From positions 1 through 27,825 of the forward strand of contig CAJUCA010000041.1 of NCBI GenBank assembly GCA_910585265.1: DNA of 27,825 bases, written 5' to 3'. A program made the position numbers and the translations under genes. The stretch's first letter is position 1; the number at the start of each line of letters is the position of its first letter. The notes beneath the pieces are model-generated. The model was not told the DNA's origin and ran no database searches. It worked only from the letters and a program-made list of their open reading frames with translations. The DNA comes from an uncultured Oscillospiraceae bacterium (lineage in GTDB: Bacteria > Bacillota > Clostridia > Oscillospirales > Oscillospiraceae). Of this stretch, positions 21,859-27,825 are shown piece by piece.

Positions 21859-21902
21859 TTGCCTTTTTCTGCGGGTTGGTGTAGAATATGAGAAAAAGGC
21901 AA
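21859..21902 (+). promoter_or_regulatory. 12-bp perfect inverted repeat enclosing a promoter-like sequence
   Basis: TTGCCTTTTTCT (21859-21870) and AGAAAAAGGCAA (21891-21902) are exact inverses. TTGCCT (21859-21864) and TAGAAT (21882-21887) are 17 bp apart, a promoter pattern reading towards and antisense to the tRNA. No ORF follows. The site lies just beyond the integrase and may be part of the element's attachment or control region. Confidence 0.45.
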
Positions 21903-21945
21903 GGGAGGGAAGCTGTCCCCTCAATCATTGCCCCCCAGGGCTTTC

Positions 21946-21985
21946 GGGCAAAACGCAAGCCCCAGCTTCGTTTGGAAGCTGGGGC
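21946..21985 (-). terminator. Terminator of tRNA-Leu
   Basis: GCCCCAGCTTC and GAAGCTGGGGC form an 11-bp perfect stem (21959-21985), followed on the minus strand by TTGCGTTTTG. It starts six bases past the CCA end. Confidence 0.75.
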
Positions 21986-21990
21986 CTGTC

Positions 21991-22077
21991 TGGTGCGCGA
22001 GGCGGGAGTCGAACCCGCACGCCCTTGCGAGCACTGGCACCTGAAGCCAGCGAGTCTACCAATTCCACCACTCGCGC
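21991..22077 (-). tRNA. tRNA-Leu (anticodon CAG)
   Basis: On the minus strand the acceptor stem GCGCGAG pairs with CTCGCGC, followed by encoded ACCA. The anticodon arm CTGGC-TTCAGGT-GCCAG gives anticodon CAG. A long variable arm (TGCTCGCAAGGGCG) and T-arm GCGGGTTCGACTCCCGC complete the class II Leu tRNA. A consensus promoter and a terminator flank it. Confidence 0.95.
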
Positions 22078-22105
22078 AAGTGGTCTGGTGCTTAACGCAA
22101 GACAT

Positions 22106-22134
22106 ATCATAGCACGGCCCCCGCCAGTTGTCAA
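22106..22134 (-). promoter_or_regulatory. Promoter of tRNA-Leu
   Basis: On the minus strand, TTGACA (22129-22134) and TATGAT (22106-22111) are exactly 17 bp apart, close to the ideal sigma-A promoter and about 30 bp from the mature 5' end. Confidence 0.88.
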
Positions 22135-22165
22135 CAGTTTTTTTGCCCTTCCCGGAAAAATAATG

Positions 22166-22195
22166 ATGGCATTCCCGGCCCGCCTGTGATACAAT
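22166..22195 (+). promoter_or_regulatory. Probable promoter of the CoA-dehydratase/activase cluster
   Basis: TGATACAAT gives an extended -10 (TACAAT at 22190-22195); ATGGCA (22166-22171) is a moderate -35 at 18 bp. It is divergent from the tRNA promoter. Confidence 0.55.
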
Positions 22196-22256
22196 ACGTA
22201 ATTGCCGCCGCAGGCCCTGCTGCGGCCTATACCAGTTGACAGCGAGGACTGCTTCT

Positions 22257-23189
22257 ATGGAATATGTACCCTTGAAAATCGGCCTCCCCCGGGCCCTGCT
22301 CTACGCCCGCTGCCGCGTCCTCTGGCGGGCCTTCTTCCAGGAGCTGGGCATCGAAACCGTCACCAGCCCCGCCACCGACCGGGCCATCCAGGAGCGGGGC
22401 ACGGCCCTGGCCATCGACGAGGCCTGCCTCTCCCTGAAAATCTACCTGGGCCACGTGGCCGCCCTGGTGGGCAAATGCGACTTCATCCTGGTGCCCCGGG
22501 TGAGCAATTACGGCCGCCACCGCAGTATGTGCACCCGCTTCGAGTCCACCCCCGACCTGGTGCGCAATGTGTTCCGCGGCTCGGACCAGCGGTTCCTCTC
22601 CTACGAGATCGACGAGGAGATGGGCGGCAGGTCCGAGGAGGACGCCTTCCTGGAGCTGGGCCAGTCCCTGGGCCGGCCCCCGAAGGCGGTAAAGCGGGCC
22701 TACCGTCTGGCGAAAAAGGCGGAAGCGGGCCACCACAGGGAGCGGGCGCAGAAGCAGGAGCAGCTTCTGAAGCAGGAGGGGCTGAAGGTCCTCCTGGCCG
22801 CCCACAGCTACGTGGTGGAGGACGCCGCCATGGGCCGCGCCGTCACCGACTACCTGAAGGGGGCGGGGGTGATCCCCCTCCGGGCGGACCTGGTGGACCG
22901 GGACGCCGCCCTCAAGCACAGCCGGGAGCTGTCCCCCACCTGCAAGTGGGAGATCAGCCGGGAGATTTTGGGCGGCGTGTCCATGCTCCGGGAGCAGGCC
23001 GACGGGATCATCCTCCTCAGCGCGTTCCCCTGCGGGCCGGACGCCATGGTGAACGAGCTGATTGCCCGCCGGGTGAAGGACGTGCCCATCCTGAACCTGG
23101 TGGTGGACAGCCAGACGGGCACCGCCGGGGTGGAGACCCGCCTGGAGAGCTTTATCGACATCATCCGGTTCCAAAGGGGGGAGCTTTAA
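22257..23189 (+). CDS. Acyl-CoA dehydratase activase-related protein (DUF2229-like)
   Basis: The 310-residue protein has the pattern of DUF2229 / activase-related proteins: KIGLPRALLYARCRVLWRAFFQELGIETVTSPATD at the N-terminus, DEACLSLKIYLGHVAAL, FILVPRVSNYGRHRSMCTRFESTPDLVRN and C-terminal FPCGPDAMVNELIARRVKDVPILNLVVDSQTGTAGVETRLESFIDII. Several conserved cysteines (CLSL, GKCD, SMCTRF, TCKWE, FPCGPD) are candidate iron-sulfur ligands. ATG 22257 follows GAGGA. The stop abuts the next gene start (TAAATG), so the three genes are one operon. In many clostridia these modules are parts of one very large protein; here they are separate. Physiological substrate unknown. Confidence 0.8.
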   Translation: MEYVPLKIGLPRALLYARCRVLWRAFFQELGIETVTSPATDRAIQERGTALAIDEACLSLKIYLGHVAALVGKCDFILVPRVSNYGRHRSMCTRFESTPDLVRNVFRGSDQRFLSYEIDEEMGGRSEEDAFLELGQSLGRPPKAVKRAYRLAKKAEAGHHRERAQKQEQLLKQEGLKVLLAAHSYVVEDAAMGRAVTDYLKGAGVIPLRADLVDRDAALKHSRELSPTCKWEISREILGGVSMLREQADGIILLSAFPCGPDAMVNELIARRVKDVPILNLVVDSQTGTAGVETRLESFIDIIRFQRGEL

Positions 23190-24269
23190 ATGGCCGAGGC
23201 AAAGACAAGGAGCATCTCCTTCCCCCGGTACGCGGAGTATAACTGCGCCTTCAAATACATTGTGGAGCAGGCCCTGGGCTGCAAGTACGTGATGCCCCCG
23301 CCCCTCACCAAGCGCACCATGGACCTGGGCACCAAGCACAGCCCCGACTTTGTGTGCACCCCCTTCAAGACCATGCTGGGCAGCATGATCGAGTCCCTGG
23401 AGGCCGGGGCGGATACCCTGCTCATGACCCATGGCCTGTGCCGCCTGGGGTATTACGGGGAGCTGCTGGAGCAGATCCTCCAGGATCTGGGCTACCAATT
23501 CGACTTCATCAACCTGTCTGAGTACGATATGTCCAAGAAGAAGGAGTATATCCGCATCGTCCGGCGGATCAACCCCAAGGTGAACCCCGCCCGGTTCCTG
23601 GCCCAGTTCATGGAGGGCCTGCGGATGGTGGAGTACCTGGACGAGATCACCGGGGAATACTACAAGAACTGCGGCTTCGACGCCATGGACGGCGCGTACA
23701 GGCGGGCCTACCGGGAGTTCCTGGCCGCCATGTATACCGCCCAGGGCCGCTCCGATGTGGAAAGCGGCTACCGGGCGGCGCGGAGTGCCTTCTCCTCCAC
23801 CCGGCTGGACAAGCCCCAGCGGCCCCTCCGGGTGGGTATTGTGGGGGAGTTCTACACCGTGATGGACGCCTTCTCCAACCTGGAGCTGGAGGAGAAGCTG
23901 GCGGACATGGGGGTGGAGGTCCACCGCTGGATGAACGTTACCAACCAGTTTTTGCGGTACGGCAGCGGGCAGAAGAACCTGCGGGTGAAGATCCGGGACC
24001 TGTGCCAGTACGACATGGGCCCCACCTCCACCGCCAACATCTGGTACGCCAAGGAGTGCGCCGAGCGGGGCTTCGACGGGCTTGTACACGTGAAGTCCGC
24101 CGCCTGCACCCCGGAGATCGACGTGATGCCCGTCCTCCAGAACATCGGGGCGGACTACAAGATCCCGGTGCTCTACCTCACCTACGACGCCCAGACCAGC
24201 GACGTGGGCCTGACCACCCGGCTGGAGGCGTTTTACGACATGATCCACATGAGAAAGAAGGTGCTGTAA
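23190..24269 (+). CDS. 2-hydroxyacyl-CoA dehydratase-like protein (HgdB/CoA-activase-related family)
   Basis: The 359-residue protein resembles the 2-hydroxyglutaryl-CoA dehydratase subunit family. Conserved cysteines lie in YNCAFKY, DFVCTPFKTMLGSMIESLEAGAD, HGLCRLGYYGELLEQIL and VKSAACTPEIDVMP, and the protein has the family's C-terminal IPVLYLTYDAQTSDVGLTTRLEAFYDMI. Such proteins bind [4Fe-4S] or double-cubane clusters and receive an electron from an ATP-driven activase. It starts at ATG 23190 immediately after the upstream stop and is followed after one base by the activase gene, so the partner relation is strongly supported. Whether it is a catalytic dehydratase or a cluster-carrying reductase of small molecules is not decided by sequence. 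Confidence 0.8.
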   Translation: MAEAKTRSISFPRYAEYNCAFKYIVEQALGCKYVMPPPLTKRTMDLGTKHSPDFVCTPFKTMLGSMIESLEAGADTLLMTHGLCRLGYYGELLEQILQDLGYQFDFINLSEYDMSKKKEYIRIVRRINPKVNPARFLAQFMEGLRMVEYLDEITGEYYKNCGFDAMDGAYRRAYREFLAAMYTAQGRSDVESGYRAARSAFSSTRLDKPQRPLRVGIVGEFYTVMDAFSNLELEEKLADMGVEVHRWMNVTNQFLRYGSGQKNLRVKIRDLCQYDMGPTSTANIWYAKECAERGFDGLVHVKSAACTPEIDVMPVLQNIGADYKIPVLYLTYDAQTSDVGLTTRLEAFYDMIHMRKKVL

Positions 24270-24270
24270 G

Positions 24271-25221
24271 TTGGAACACGCGTATTTAGGGGTGGATGTG
24301 GGCTCCATCTCCACCAAGGGCGTGATTCTGGACCGGGAGAACCGCATCCTGGCCAGCCAGTATATCTGGACCCAGGGGGACCCCATCGGCGCGGTGAAGC
24401 GTCTGACGGGCCTGCTGGAGGAGCAGTTCGACAAATCCGCCTATGAGATCGTGGCCACAGGCACCACCGGCTCCGCCCGGAAGCTGGTGGGGGTTATCCT
24501 GGGGGCCACCATGGTAAAGAACGAGATCACCGCCCACGCCGTGGGCACCACCGCCTTTTATCCCGACGTGCGCACCATCCTGGAGATCGGCGGGCAGGAT
24601 TCCAAGATCATCCTGGTGGAGAACGGGGTGGCGGTGGACTACGCCATGAATACCCTGTGCGCCGCGGGCACCGGGGCCTTCCTGTCCAGCCAGGCCAAGC
24701 GGCTGGGCATCGAGGTGGAGGAGATCGGGGACTACGCCCTGCGCTCCACCCACCCCACCCAGATCGCCGCCCGGTGCACCGTGTTCGCCGAGTCGGACCT
24801 GGTGCACAAGATCCAGATGGGCCACCCCCGGGAGGATATCATCGCCGGTGTGTGCAACGCGGTGGCGGCCAACTACCTGAACAACGTGGGCAAGGGGAAG
24901 AAGATCGTCTCCCCGGTGGTGTTCCAGGGGGGCGTGAGCAAGAACAAAGGGGTGGTGGCCGCCTTCGAGCGCACCCTGAACTGCCCCGTCCTGGTGGACC
25001 CCAACGGCCACCTGATGGGGGCCATCGGCGCGGCCATCCTGGCCCGGAAGGGCAGCGACCGGAAGCCCTTCGACTTCTCTGTGGAGAACATGGAATTCCG
25101 CACCCGGGAGGCCGGCTGCGGACGGTGCCCCAACCAGTGCGAGATCATCTGCGTCTACCGGGGGGAGGAGCTGATCGACGCCTGGGGCAACCGCTGCGAG
25201 CGGGGGGCCGTGGCCCGGTGA
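24271..25221 (+). CDS. Acyl-CoA dehydratase activase, BadF/BadG/HgdC ATPase family
   Basis: The 316-residue ASKHA-fold ATPase has phosphate-1 loop GVDVGSISTKGVIL (7-20), ATGTTGSAR, the phosphate-2 motif EIGGQDSK (105-112), and Cys130 (TLCAAGTGAFL) and Cys169 (ARCTVFAESD), which ligate the [4Fe-4S] cluster shared by the homodimer in HgdC. It injects an electron at low potential by ATP hydrolysis into the partner dehydratase-like protein. Beyond the usual end the C-terminus has an extra cysteine motif, C-x2-C-x3-C-x3-C (283, 286, 290, 294), plus Cys309, suggesting a further cluster or zinc. TTG 24271 is the start, with GAAGG upstream; no ATG is suitably placed. Last gene of the operon. Confidence 0.88.
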   Translation: MEHAYLGVDVGSISTKGVILDRENRILASQYIWTQGDPIGAVKRLTGLLEEQFDKSAYEIVATGTTGSARKLVGVILGATMVKNEITAHAVGTTAFYPDVRTILEIGGQDSKIILVENGVAVDYAMNTLCAAGTGAFLSSQAKRLGIEVEEIGDYALRSTHPTQIAARCTVFAESDLVHKIQMGHPREDIIAGVCNAVAANYLNNVGKGKKIVSPVVFQGGVSKNKGVVAAFERTLNCPVLVDPNGHLMGAIGAAILARKGSDRKPFDFSVENMEFRTREAGCGRCPNQCEIICVYRGEELIDAWGNRCERGAVAR

Positions 25222-25226
25222 CCGCC

Positions 25227-25256
25227 TTGACAAGCTGTGGCGGAACGTGGTATTCT
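25227..25256 (+). promoter_or_regulatory. Promoter of valS
   Basis: TTGACA (25227-25232) and TATTCT (25251-25256) are 18 bp apart. The short leader contains the hairpin CCGCCCCGCGGGGCGG (25284-25299) followed by TTTCTC just before the ribosome site; it is not a T-box, as there is no room for one. Confidence 0.75.
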
Positions 25257-25320
25257 ATTTAGTTGTAAAAACACTGTCATTTTCCGCCCCGCGGGGCGGT
25301 TTCTCAGGAGGTTTACACCC

Positions 25321-27711
25321 ATGCAGGAATTTGAAAAGAGATATGACGGCCTCGCCGTGGAGAAATCCATGCAGGAGTTCTGGCAGGAGAACGAGGTCTA
25401 CAAGTTCGCCCCCGACGCCTCCCGGCCCATCTATTCCATCGACACCCCGCCCCCCACCGTCAACGGCAAGCTCCACATCGGCCACATCTTCAGCTACACC
25501 CAGGCGGAGATGGTGGCCCGCTACCGCCGTATGCGGGGCTTCAACGTGTTCTATCCCTTCGGCTTCGACGACAACGGCCTGCCCTCCGAGCGGCTGGTGG
25601 AGCAGGAGAGCGGCGTGAAGGCCAAGGAGCTGCCCCGCAGCGAGTTCTGCGAGAAGTGCGTGGCCACCACCCAGAAGTACGAGGCGGAGTTCAAGGCCCT
25701 GTGGCAGTCCATGGGCTTCTCCTGCGACTGGAACCTGCAATACTCCACCGTCAGCCGGGAGGTGCAGGCCCTGTCCCAGAAGTCCTTTATCGAGCTGGCC
25801 AAGGCGGGCCGGGCCTATATCAAGGAGTCCCCGGTGCTGTGGTGTACGGAGTGCCAGACCTCCATCGCCCAGGCGGAGCTGGAGACGAAAGACCTGGATT
25901 CCTCCTTCAACTACATCCCCTTCGTGGGGAAGGAGGGCACCATTGAGATCGCCACCACCCGGCCCGAGCTGCTGTACGGCGTGGTGTGCGTGTTCGTCAA
26001 CCCGGAGGACGAGCGGTACAAGAAGTACGTGGGCAAAACCGTGAAGGTGCCCCTGTACGGCTTCGAGGTGCCCGTCATTGCCGACGGCAAGGCCGCCATC
26101 GACAAGGGCACCGGCGCGGTGATGTGCGCCACCTTCGGCGACACCACCGACGTGGAGTGGGTGGAGCAGTACGGCCTGCCCTACAAGAAGGTGGTGATGC
26201 CCGACGGCATGATCGCCGCCGATGTGCCCTTTGTGGGCGGTATGCACGTGAAGAAGGCCCGGAAGGAGATCATCCGCCTGCTGGAGGAGAACGGCCTGCT
26301 GCTGAAAACCGAGCCCATCACCCACACCGTCTCCGTCCACGAGCGGTGCGGCACCTCCGTGGAGATCATCCCCTCCAGGCAGTGGTATATCGACATCCTG
26401 TCCATGAAGGAGGAGCTGCTGGCCGCCGGGGACAAGATCAACTGGTATCCCCCCTCCATGAAGAACCGTTACGTGAACTGGGTGGAGAACCTGAAATGGG
26501 ATTGGTGCATCTCCCGGCAGCGGTACTTTGGCGTGCCCTTCCCCGTGTGGTACTGCAAGAAGTGCGGCAAGGCCCACTTCGCCGATCCGGATACGCTGCC
26601 CGTCAACCCGCTGGAGACGCCCTGCGGCGGCACCTGCGAGTGCGGCGGCACCGAGTTTGTCCCCGAGTCCGCCGTGCTGGACACCTGGGCCACCTCCTCC
26701 ATCACCCCCCAGATCAACAGGAATTCCGCCGCCAAATACGGCGTGGACGGCGACTTCCTCCCCATGGGTATGCGCACCCAGGCCCACGAGATCATCCGCA
26801 CCTGGGCCTTCTACACCATCGCCAAGAGCCTGTACCACACCGGAAACATCCCCTGGAAGGACATCATGATCTGCGGCTTCGTGCTGGCCAAGCCGGGGGA
26901 GAAGATCAGCAAGTCCAAGGGGAACGCCAAGCTCACCCCCCAGGCCCTCATCGAGACCTACTCCGCCGACGTGATCCGCTATTGGGCGGCGGGGGCGCGG
27001 CTGGGCACCGACACCTACTTCGACCAGAAGGAGATGCAGGACGCCTCCAAGCGCACCATCACCAAGGTGTGGAACTCGTCCAAGTTCGTGCTGTCCCACC
27101 TGACGGACTTCGACCCGGACTACGTGCCCGCCGTGGAGGTGCCCCTGGACAAATGGCTCATCGAGCGCACCCGGGAGACGGTGAAGGAGGCGGGCCGCCT
27201 GCTGGACCAGTACGAGATCGGCCTGGCCCGGAAGGTCATTGATGACCTGTTCTGGAAGGATCTCTGTGATAACTATATCGAGATCGCCAAGGAGCGGCTG
27301 TACGAGCCGGACGTGCACGGCGCGGAGGAGCGGAAATCCGCCCAGGCCGCCATCTACTACTGCCTGCTGAACGTGCTCAAGCTGTACTCCATCTACGTGC
27401 CCCACCTGACGGAGTATATCTATCAGAAGGGCCTGCGGGAGTTTGTGGGCGTGCCCTCCATCCACCAGACCCTGTGGCCGGAGGTGGAGGCGGTGGACGA
27501 GAAGCTGATCCGCTTCGGCGAGGAGATCAAGGACGCGGTGTCCCTGATGCGCAAGTACAAGTCGGAGAACAACCTGTCCATGCGCGCCGACGTGGACGAG
27601 TTCGTGGTGGACGGCTCCCGGGAGTTTGAGGGCTGGTTCCAGGCCACGGAAAAGGACCTGTACGCCTGCTCCCACGCCAAACAGGTGATTTTCAACTACA
27701 CCGAGGAATAA
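25321..27711 (+). CDS. valS: Valine--tRNA ligase
   Basis: This 796-residue class I synthetase attaches valine to tRNA-Val. Visible are the HIGH motif (HIGH, 52-55, in PPPTVNGKLHIGHIFSYT), the editing domain (EIATTRPELLYGVVCVFVNPEDERY, and KGTGAVMCATFGDTTDVEW), CISRQRYFGVPFPVW, a four-cysteine zinc-like insertion (CKKCGK...CECGG) and the KMSKS-type loop KISKS (528-532). The anticodon-binding domain follows (LDKWLIERTRETV...). The long C-terminal coiled coil of E. coli-type ValRS (about 950 residues) is missing, and the signature motif PPPTVNGKLHIGH resembles archaeal and rickettsial ValRS rather than the common PPNVTGSLHMGH form. ATG 25321 has AGGAGG nine bases upstream. Confidence 0.93.
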   Translation: MQEFEKRYDGLAVEKSMQEFWQENEVYKFAPDASRPIYSIDTPPPTVNGKLHIGHIFSYTQAEMVARYRRMRGFNVFYPFGFDDNGLPSERLVEQESGVKAKELPRSEFCEKCVATTQKYEAEFKALWQSMGFSCDWNLQYSTVSREVQALSQKSFIELAKAGRAYIKESPVLWCTECQTSIAQAELETKDLDSSFNYIPFVGKEGTIEIATTRPELLYGVVCVFVNPEDERYKKYVGKTVKVPLYGFEVPVIADGKAAIDKGTGAVMCATFGDTTDVEWVEQYGLPYKKVVMPDGMIAADVPFVGGMHVKKARKEIIRLLEENGLLLKTEPITHTVSVHERCGTSVEIIPSRQWYIDILSMKEELLAAGDKINWYPPSMKNRYVNWVENLKWDWCISRQRYFGVPFPVWYCKKCGKAHFADPDTLPVNPLETPCGGTCECGGTEFVPESAVLDTWATSSITPQINRNSAAKYGVDGDFLPMGMRTQAHEIIRTWAFYTIAKSLYHTGNIPWKDIMICGFVLAKPGEKISKSKGNAKLTPQALIETYSADVIRYWAAGARLGTDTYFDQKEMQDASKRTITKVWNSSKFVLSHLTDFDPDYVPAVEVPLDKWLIERTRETVKEAGRLLDQYEIGLARKVIDDLFWKDLCDNYIEIAKERLYEPDVHGAEERKSAQAAIYYCLLNVLKLYSIYVPHLTEYIYQKGLREFVGVPSIHQTLWPEVEAVDEKLIRFGEEIKDAVSLMRKYKSENNLSMRADVDEFVVDGSREFEGWFQATEKDLYACSHAKQVIFNYTEE

Positions 27712-27719
27712 CACGCTGA

Positions 27720-27746
27720 GGGCCGCCCCGTCGGGGCGGCCCTTGA
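27720..27746 (+). terminator. Hairpin after valS
   Basis: GGGCCGCCCC and GGGGCGGCCC form a 10-bp GC stem nine bases after the stop codon. The following TTGAGA is a poor T-tract, so termination may be partial. Confidence 0.6.
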
Positions 27747-27825
27747 GACTGTCGAAAAAGCCGCTTCTGCTCCGATGGCGGGAAGGAAGATAGTGTGAAA
27801 GAAACCCAGGAGGGGTGTCTTTCAC
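27747..27825. repeat. Window-edge sequence ending in a hairpin, possible element terminus
   Basis: GTGAAAGA (from about 27795) pairs with TCTTTCAC at the window end, with ACCC/GGGT continuing inwards. The preceding GACTGTCGAAAAAG resembles ends seen in some insertion sequences, but too little is visible to identify it. Confidence 0.3.

Noticed and set aside
21888..22112. Plus-strand ORF of 74 codons across the tRNA
   Set aside because: It is a translation of the antisense strand of tRNA-Leu (the typical spurious REAGVEPARP-type peptide).
25222..25320. T-box riboswitch ahead of valS
   Set aside because: The promoter leaves a leader of only about 60 bases and there is no T-box core; only a short GC hairpin is present.
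25255..27825. Long minus-strand open frame (856 codons) opposite valS
   Set aside because: Antisense shadow of valS with low-complexity Gly/His/Val/Leu composition; valS is unmistakable.
1..27825. CRISPR array, toxin-antitoxin pair or phage-defence island
   Set aside because: No regularly spaced short repeats, no Cas, nuclease-helicase or toxin-like proteins were seen; the accessory region consists of integrative-element genes only.

Overview
The window looks like chromosome of a GC-rich, gut-type Firmicute of class Clostridia, probably the Oscillospiraceae/Flavonifractor side. The grounds are the protein families (DUF1846, YitT, copper-amine-oxidase stalk-domain secreted protein, CoA-dehydratase activase genes, a gyrase-like ParC/ParE pair), strong AGGAGG ribosome sites, frequent GTG/TTG starts and many GC-rich palindromic intergenic repeats. 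Family names come from recognising the proteins by eye; no database search was run.

Layout. 1-477 is a repeat-rich gap. 478-8216 is a minus-strand block: a ParE-like topoisomerase subunit, then a secreted stalk-domain protein, then the ParC-like subunit, then a YitT membrane protein. The usually adjacent parE/parC pair is separated by the secreted-protein gene and by a tandem pair of 161-bp mobile repeats. 8493-10022 is a DUF1846 protein. 10223-13911 is a divergent 2-keto-3-deoxygluconate (KDG) module: KduD-type dehydrogenase, a 55-codon ORF and a TIM-barrel sugar isomerase/epimerase on the minus strand, and KDPG aldolase plus KDG kinase on the plus strand, with facing consensus promoters between them. 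Together these would turn a ketouronate into KDG, then KDPG, then pyruvate and glyceraldehyde-3-phosphate.

14407-18236 is a two-gene phosphorolysis operon: a GH94 enzyme closely resembling N,N'-diacetylchitobiose phosphorylase, overlapping (ATGA) a phosphohexomutase that would convert GlcNAc-1-P to GlcNAc-6-P. The phosphorylase carries an in-frame TAG at codon 547, and a nested pair of 161-bp repeats sits immediately upstream of its ribosome site.

18334-21819 is a decayed integrative element: truncated HUH-type Rep gene, small ORF, Cro-like XRE regulator, divergent LexA-like S24 repressor, a coiled-coil protein with an apparent frameshift, and a tyrosine recombinase. Palindromes of the form TCACG-N3-CGTGA sit inside the promoter spacers of its divergent regulators.

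21991-27711 returns to core genes: tRNA-Leu(CAG), a three-gene cluster for a radical-type 2-hydroxyacyl-CoA dehydratase/activase system, and valyl-tRNA synthetase. The most interesting points are the 161-bp repeat family with one copy inserted in another, the amber-interrupted chitobiose phosphorylase, and the shared operator architecture of the mobile element.
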